Assembly (NCBI GenBank): GCA_037957365.1
Contig: JARHVA010000002.1
Location: forward strand, 1,957,001 to 2,021,000
From: Torreya grandis
Lineage: Eukaryota; Streptophyta; Pinopsida; Cupressales; Taxaceae
Reading direction: 5' to 3'
DNA length: 64,000 bases
In this document: piece by piece, positions 58,064 through 64,000 of the stretch
Position numbering within the stretch: position 1 is the stretch's first letter
Layout: the number at the start of each line of letters is the position of its first letter
Notes under the pieces: model-generated
What the model saw: the letters and a program-made list of their open reading frames with translations, nothing else
Database searches by the model: none
Told to the model about the DNA's origin: nothing
Made by a program: the position numbers and the translations under genes

Positions 58064-60036
58064 ATGAATATTTCCTTTGCACAAAATCATGGACCTTGTA
58101 TTCCTTCATATGACTTCGAACAGACTCAGAATTTTCATGTAATCCCCTCGAGTAGCTCTCCTAGTTGCCCTTAAATGATAAGGGAGGTGGCGATGGAGTT
58201 CAAGAAGCAAGTAATGGAGACAGACAGACTAGATGAATAGTATGGATATTAGCAGGAGTTAATGTATAAAGAGGAGTGTTTGTTCAAGAAATCTTAGGCC
58301 TTACAATCCATGGAAGAGGAGGTAGCAAAATGGAGGAATCCATTCATGTAAGGCAGCCAGCCTTGTGTGCCCCCTCTTATGCACCAAATCCTTTCTATCA
58401 GATGGCACTTGCTCATTCCAGCTCATTTGATGCATCAATCAACCCTGCTCTTGACCCCGTGCGCCTAGCCTTCAAGCATCAAAGGGAACTAGAATAACCT
58501 CTCATGGAGATGAACTTTCTAAATTCCTTAGATTGTGAATCTTCTTTTGGGGGGAACATTATGAACCAGCACATCTCTCTTGAAACTGCTCTTACTCATC
58601 ATGATGATGCCAGTGACCTCCAAGAAAGACTCTTTCAGGATAATCTAGCCAAGAAAATTGAGGATTTAGAGGCTAAAATGAGTCTACTTCATGAAATAGA
58701 AATGGAACTTTCAAACCTTGTGGAGGATCCCCAGGACCTTGGAGAAAACAAAGTTGCTACCTGTTCATAGGAGCAAAATTCCAATTCTAAGATCCTAAAT
58801 TGGAAGAAAATAGTAGAATCATGGGGCAAGAAGGAGGAGAAGAAATGTTTTGCTCAAAACCTTGAAGAAGATGAGGCTGCTCCTGCTCATGATGATGTTG
58901 GTGACCTCCAAGAAAGGCTCTTCCAAGAGGATATGGCCAAAAGAATTGTAGAGTTGGAATCCAGAGAGAGATTCCTCAGCCAACGTGTGATGAATAGTTC
59001 AGACCCAATGGCACATTCTATATCTAAACACACTCCATCTACACACCTCCAAGAGAGCTATCAGGCCACACCTGATATTGATGAAGTGTTGGCCAAGTGG
59101 AAGGAGGAGAATAATTTGATTCTAGCTTAAGGACTACCTCCCCTTCCACATGGTTGTTTCACTTCACCCCTTCTCAAGGAAGAACATGTTCTACAGGAGG
59201 TGAGTGAGGAGCATAAGACCCAATCTACAGTTTCCCAAGAGGCTATCATGAGTGACAATGAAGAATAAATCATCATTGATGCCCTTTGTGAAGAATTCAT
59301 TAGTAATAGAGAAGATGCAGGTCACGCATACATGCAGATGTTCCAGCAATACAAAGAGGAACTTAAGCATGGTGAGTTCTCTCCCCCTTTGATTGATGAA
59401 CCTCCTTGTTGCTTCGATGAGGAGGACTACACTGAGGAGCTCGAGTTGGAGGAGGATCAGGAGAATATCTTTGAACATCTAGAGATCCTGATCTTTGAGG
59501 AGGACAAGGAGAGGTCTGTCTTCCTTAAGGAAGGCCTTGAAGAATAAAGCTTTGAACCAAGAGGTGATGTTCTATGGGATGAGCAATCATTTTGTGAATC
59601 CATTTAAGACATCACAACAGTCACCCTTCTTCAAGAAGGCTAAGAGGGAGCAGAGGATGAGTTTGATAGGATCTCTAATGAAGTAAAAGGAAACAGATCA
59701 AACCATGATGCATTGTAGAGGGATTGTGTAGATCAAAGGGCTTATGGTGATGAGCCAGCAACCATTGATTTCTTGGTGAAATGCACTAGCATGAAGGACC
59801 AGCATTTAGCAAGCTTCTAGGAATAAACAGAGTACGTATATGTTGGAAGCATGTTCAAATCTGATCCACTCAGATACCAACCAATCCAAGTGGCAGGCAA
59901 GAGGAGCAAGTCACCAAATCTCCTTTTCATTCAGCCACTTGTCTGGCACCATAAGTCTTCTTGCGAAGAAGGGGACTTAAGAAGTTTTCCCTTTGATCCA
60001 GGAGGGAGGCAAATATTCTTGGTTAGCTATATATAG
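58064..60036 (+). pseudogene. LARD-A gag-like coiled-coil ORF, right copy
   Basis: I do not recognise a family. The frame starts MNISFAQNHGPCIPSYDFEQ at 58064. There is a frameshift near 58350, then the open pieces 58276-58497, 58504-58770, 58933-59130, 59332-59547 and 59851-60036 separated by TAA/TAG stops, plus one more shift. It is Glu/Lys/Leu-rich with two coiled-coil-like stretches that share DLQERLFQ-(D/E)-N/D-L/M-A-K-(K/R)-I (about 58617-58660 and 58908-58950), suggesting an internal duplication. A strongly acidic part follows (DEEDYTEELELEEDQENIFE), and it ends LRSFPFDPGGRQIFLVSYI. No zinc knuckle and no enzyme motif are seen. A Gag-like structural role is inferred from position only. 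Confidence 0.6.
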
Positions 60037-60044
60037 TAGTTTTT

Positions 60045-60272
60045 TTTCATTTTCCTTTCCTGTTTTCCTTAAGTGCAGTTTGCACAAGTAGTGTTTTTAG
60101 TCTTGTGTGTGTTTTCCCTTTTATCTGAGTTAAAAGGCTTCATGTTTGATTCTTAGATCTATCAAGGTAGTTGCTAACTCTTTCAAAGTTGCATCTGACT
60201 CTGTGCCTAATGGACTACAAGGCAACTAGTCTCTAAGCATAGTAGGCATGCTTCCCCTCAGAGTCGCCAACT
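60045..60272 (+). other. 3' internal segment of LARD-A shared with element H
   Basis: Aligns by eye with the minus strand of 22765-22540: shared blocks include cttaagtgcagtttgcac, tgtgtgttttcccttt, ctaagcata and cttcccct. A hairpin GTGCA-GTT-TGCAC is at 60073-60085 and the motif CAGAGTCGCCA is at 60259-60269, three bases before the 3' LTR. Confidence 0.7.
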
Positions 60273-62731
60273 TGTTGACCATTTTTTTCCCAACAGGCCA
60301 AAAAATTGGTCCCCCTTCTTTTTTATGCTATTTTGAGCTAGTACTTTTGATTTTGTGCGAGTCTTGAAATTTCTACAGACTCTACAAATTTTCTATGGAG
60401 TCTGTAGGTCCATTTCTATGGACTCTACAGAGCTTAGATTTCTATGGACTCAACAGTAAAGCTTCTTCAGACTCTTGTCTAGAAATTCACAGGGAAGGTT
60501 AGCATTTTTGAACCATTGAACCAGTTCAATGCCTTGGTTCAATTAGCTTAGTTCAATCAATCAGTTCATCGGCAAGTTCATCGGCTTGGTTCAATGCATT
60601 GGTTCAACACGTTGGTTTAACTCCTTGGTTCAATCACTTCTGTTCAAACAAATGGTTCAATCACTCAATTCATCAGATGGTTCAATGAGTTTGGTTCAAC
60701 GCTAAGTTCAAAGGCTCGATGTGTAGTGTTGAACCATTGAACTGGTTCAATGGATTGGTTTAAGGCTTGGTTCAAGTAATTGGCTCCCAGTGTTGAACCA
60801 TTGAACTGTTGAACCATTTTTGGTTCAATGGCTTGGTTTAAGGGGGGCATCCCAAAGCCAGAGGACAAGTGCCCTTGTAGAGGGTAGTTCCAAGTTCAAG
60901 AGCCCTTGCAGAGGGCAGGGAGCACTTTAAAGGGGCCATAAAGAAGTGGCTAAGATATTTTAGAATTTTGTTAAGGCAAAGTCATGAATTCTTTCAGACT
61001 TTTGTCTGAAGGATTTCCTTTGGACAAAAAGTCTGAATGAATTTGGGGAAGCTGCAGCCAAAGAAACCTGAAAGAAAAGGACAAAAGGACTGAGACAATT
61101 CTCACAGACTTTTTATCCATGAGAAAATTGTCCACGGGATGAAGTCCGAAGAATAAGCCCACAGGAAAGGCCGAAGCAAGAGACTCAAAGGAATTTTCCA
61201 AGGACAGTGACGTCCCAGAAGCTTTCAAATTTAATAAGATAGACTAGCTGTTGGTTTTCAAATTGTGATGGGCCCAAGAATGTCAAATTTTACACCAAGA
61301 AATTTGGAGTGCAGAAGGTGCCAAGTGGCAACCGCAGAAGGCTTTGACATGCTTTTTTAGGAGCAACGAAACATGCCACGTATCCCCTGCAAGGCTTGAT
61401 AGAAGCCGACAAGTGTCAACACCCATAGTCTCTCTCTTTTGTCTCATGAGAATTGTGGTGGGCCTCGAACAAATTGATAAAGGAAGTGGAAGCTGACACA
61501 TGTCCTCTTTTGCAAGACCTTCGAAGGGTGCTTAAAACTTTCATGAATCAAGCAGATGTTCCCACGTGTCCTACCTATTTCAAGTGAAATGCGCCATGTG
61601 TCACTTATTTTAAAATTAGTGGAAAGTGGCCAAAGGAAGCAGGAAGAGCCTAAGGAATGCAGCAACCCACTAGAAGAAGCTATAAAGAGAGAGACCAAAA
61701 AGTAGCCAAGCACAAAAATAGACAAAGCAATCCAAATGGTGTGGGAAAGTGTCAGTTCAAGGAGTTATTCTAGTGGTTGACATGGTACCTACCATGTGAT
61801 CATCAAGAGGTACAAATAGTGAATGGCATGACCCATTTTTCTTCATTTTGCATTGATGAGCAGACAAATGGTACGGCCCATAATTTCAAATCATGACAGG
61901 GGCTGACACAGCATTATCTTTAAGCGGCTTCCTCTTCCCAATGCTCAGAAGGCACATGGGTCACTTGTAAAAGGGTGCCAAAATGGCCTCTTTCTTCCCT
62001 TATATATTGTAAAGCTTCTCATTTGAGAAGGATCCACTCTCTTAGCCTTAAGGCAAAACTCTGCCCAAAAATCTCTCAGGCTTCTAAGGCAAAGCTGCCA
62101 GATTTTACCTTGAATCAGGACTTAGCATTTTTACCTCTATCTGGACTTGCACTTTAAAGTCTATATTTGTGTTCTTATTTTGTGTTAAGTCATTGTCTTT
62201 TATGCTTTTCATGGATCTATTACAGCATGTCCAATTCATTATGAAGTCTCTTTTCTACAAGTCTACCAGAAGTGTCTACAGCAAGAATATAGGTGCATGT
62301 GAATAGGCTGTCAAAGTGTGTCTCAAAACACCTTTGCTAGTTCCTTCCTCCATCTATCTCTATGGACCCCTGACTCACTAAAATAGAAGAGTTTCTCACG
62401 TTAGATGAAGTGTATGGGCATTTCTTCTTGGTGAAAAGTGTATGTTTGGGCTGGGTGGGTCAACTTTTTTGGTGTATCACCTTTTCATTTTTAGGCTTAG
62501 GTTCTTTTTTCAGCATCTCTCTCTCTCTTTTCACCCCCCTTTTTTACATTTGTTTGTTAGCAGTAGGAGAAACTAGGGCCTAAAAGATACATTAGAGGGA
62601 GCTAGCTCTTATCTAGAGACTCTCCCCTCCAGCTTCATTGGTCCCACAGGTGAGAGGGGAGTTTTCATTGTTGTGTGTGGAAGGGCAGGAGCTAGGCATC
62701 CTGCCCCTGAGTGCAATCCACTGTGTCAATA
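60273..62731 (+). repeat. 3' LTR of LARD-A right copy (2459 bp)
   Basis: Starts TGTTGACC and ends GTCAATA, matching the 5' LTR through its whole length. The ends agree with TSD gtcat. Confidence 0.9.
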
Positions 62732-62736
62732 GTCAT
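62732..62736 (+). other. Target-site duplication of LARD-A right copy, right copy
   Basis: gtcat, matching 55390-55394. Joining across the element restores the array unit (ttatcctttgtcat then ctcattataaatc). Confidence 0.85.
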
Positions 62737-63808
62737 CTCATTATAAATCTATTTTATGAATTTTTTGCATAAGCTACCCTTTCCAATTTACCCCATTGTG
62801 ACTAATTCTATCTTTTTGGGCCTCCCCTGAGACCTGTTTAACAACACAATTTTTTAACCTATATTCTATGTTTATTCGAACATGTATATTCAAACTCACA
62901 TTTAGGCTAGAAATGTTTTTTTATCCTTTTACATCTTATCATAAATATATTTTATGGATTTTTTACATAAGTTACCATTGCTAATTTTCCCTATTACGAT
63001 AAATTTTATCTTTTTGGGCCTCCCCTAAGACCTATTTAACAACGTAAATGTTCAACCTATATTCTATGTTTATTTAAATGTACATCTTCAAACTCACACT
63101 TAGGATAAAAATATGTTTTCATCCTTTTCTAGCTCATCGTAAATCCATTTTTTGGAATTTTTACATAAGCTACCCTTGCCAATTTGCCCCATTGTAGAAA
63201 ATTCTATCTTTTTAGGCCTTCCCCTGAGACCTATTTAACAACATGATTTTTTAACCTATATTCCATGTTTATTTTAGTGTGTATCTTAGAACTCAAATTT
63301 AGGTTATAAATGTGTTGTTATCTTTTTATAGCTCATCATAAATACATTTTATGGATTTTTCACATAAGCTACCCTTGCCAAATTGCCCTATTGTGACAAT
63401 TTTATCTTTTTGGGCCTCCCGTGAGACCTGTTGAATAACACATTTTTTCAACCTATATTTCATGTTTGTTAGAACATGCATCTTTGAACTCACATTTATG
63501 ATATAAATATGTTGTTATCCTTTGCCATCTCATCATAAATCCATTTTATGGATTTTTTGCATAAGTTACCATTGTTAATTTGCCCCATTGTGGCAAATTC
63601 TATATTTTTAGGCCTTCCCCTGACACATGTTTAAAAACATGATTTATCAACCTATATTCCATGTTTATTCAAACATGCATCTTTAAACTCATAATTAGGC
63701 TAAAAATGTGTTGTTATCCTTTGTCAGCTCATTGTAAATCTATTTTGTGAATTTTTAGCATAAGATACTCTTTGCTAATTTGCCTCCTTGTGACAAATTT
63801 TATTTTTG
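62737..63808 (+). repeat. Tandem array of ~198-bp units, right segment
   Basis: Five units, marked by the (t)gggcct/aggcct word at 62820, 63019, 63216, 63414 and 63612, spaced 197-199 bp. Each has acccttgccaatttgcccca, a cctgagacctgtttaacaac block and an atgtttattcgaacatgcat block. Units differ by roughly 10-15% by eye. With the left segment the array has about seven copies. Confidence 0.92.
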
Positions 63809-64000
63809 ACCACTTTAATTATTATAACCGCATATGGATAAATAATTATTTTTGCATCATGTGCTAATGATTATAACCACCTTTGGGAAAATCATTATTT
63901 TTAACATCTCCACCTACCTTTCTGGGGCAAATGTATGTCTTCTTGATTATAACTGCATTTGGACAAATCAATGTTTTCTTAGTTTTCCATTCTTGATTAT
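63809..64000 (+). repeat. Dispersed ATTATAACC...GGGAAAATCA motif copies
   Basis: Three copies at about 63819, 63870 and 63942, and the first bases of a fourth at the window end. They resemble copies at 36965-37140 and 52905-53035. The stretch is otherwise AT-rich without a gene. Confidence 0.7.

Larger units (their letters stand above)
55395..62731 (+). mobile_element. LARD-A, right copy: complete non-autonomous large-LTR element
   Basis: 7.3 kb with 5' LTR 55395-57887, primer site, one gag-like ORF, 220 bp of H-like 3' sequence, and 3' LTR 60273-62731, flanked by TSD gtcat. The internal region is only 2.4 kb and shows no protease, RT, RNase H or integrase, so it needs proteins from another element. 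By eye the LTRs differ by about 10-12%, older than H and the copia element. Confidence 0.9.
33410..64000 (+). mobile_element. G2: giant Tat-like Ty3/gypsy element, host of two insertions, 3' end outside
   Basis: Plus strand: probable 5' LTR, primer site, 2.8-kb leader, gag (split by copia), protease, a linker with a G-patch-like motif, RT, RNase H, archaeal-type RNase H, integrase, then a very long 3' untranslated part with tandem repeats (split by LARD-A). Without the two insertions the visible part is about 16.7 kb and its 3' LTR has not been reached. Size, primer site, the Gag motif CEYHCVRGYSIRWC, the protease end and the dual RNase H point to the Tat/Ogre lineage. Confidence 0.8.

Noticed and set aside
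62737..63808. Possible CRISPR-like array of regular repeats
   Set aside because: Units are ~198 bp and contiguous with no unique spacers; it is an ordinary tandem repeat in plant DNA.

Overview
The window looks like intergenic DNA of a large-genome seed plant. I recognise no host gene, tRNA, rRNA or CRISPR array. Nearly all of it can be assigned to nested, decayed retroelements: Ty3/gypsy (Tat-like and chromovirus), Ty1/copia, a LINE, and a gag-only non-autonomous LTR element. The old, deeply nested copies and LTRs of about 2.5 kb would fit a conifer or other gymnosperm, but that is an inference. All domain calls come from motifs read by eye.

Layout. 1-1187: 5' end of a minus-strand copia element, inserted into 1188-4882, a minus-strand copy of a gag-only large-LTR element (here LARD-A). 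That copy sits in a plus-strand gypsy pol remnant (G1, 4883-6900), which is followed by a very long decayed ORF (8534-12999). 14310-18570: minus-strand chromovirus-like element. 20100-21286: LINE reverse transcriptase fragment, cut by element H (21287-30089, minus), a fairly well-preserved Tat-like element with 1.25-kb LTRs and TSD gaaag. 30119-33409: 3' part of another minus-strand LTR element. 33410 to the window end: a giant plus-strand Tat-like element (G2). G2 has a copia element in its gag (39024-45580) and a second LARD-A copy (55395-62731, TSD gtcat) inside a roughly 198-bp tandem array in its 3' untranslated part.

The parts of most interest are these. Element H appears to carry its extra (archaeal-type) RNase H upstream of the reverse transcriptase, in the order Gag-PR-aRNH-RT-RNH-IN, whereas G2 has it between RNH and integrase. 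LARD-A, which has no pol, shares with H the last ~290 bp of the LTR, the primer-binding site, a leader motif and ~220 bp before the 3' LTR, so H-like elements probably mobilise it. In both, the place where a polypurine tract is expected holds the reverse complement of the conserved leader motif TGGCGACTCTG.

Decay is mainly by C-to-T (and G-to-A) change: Gln codons CAA/CAG have become TAA/TAG across the element ORFs, as expected for long-methylated DNA. Several open frames, including Asn-rich ones, are only shadows of this decay.
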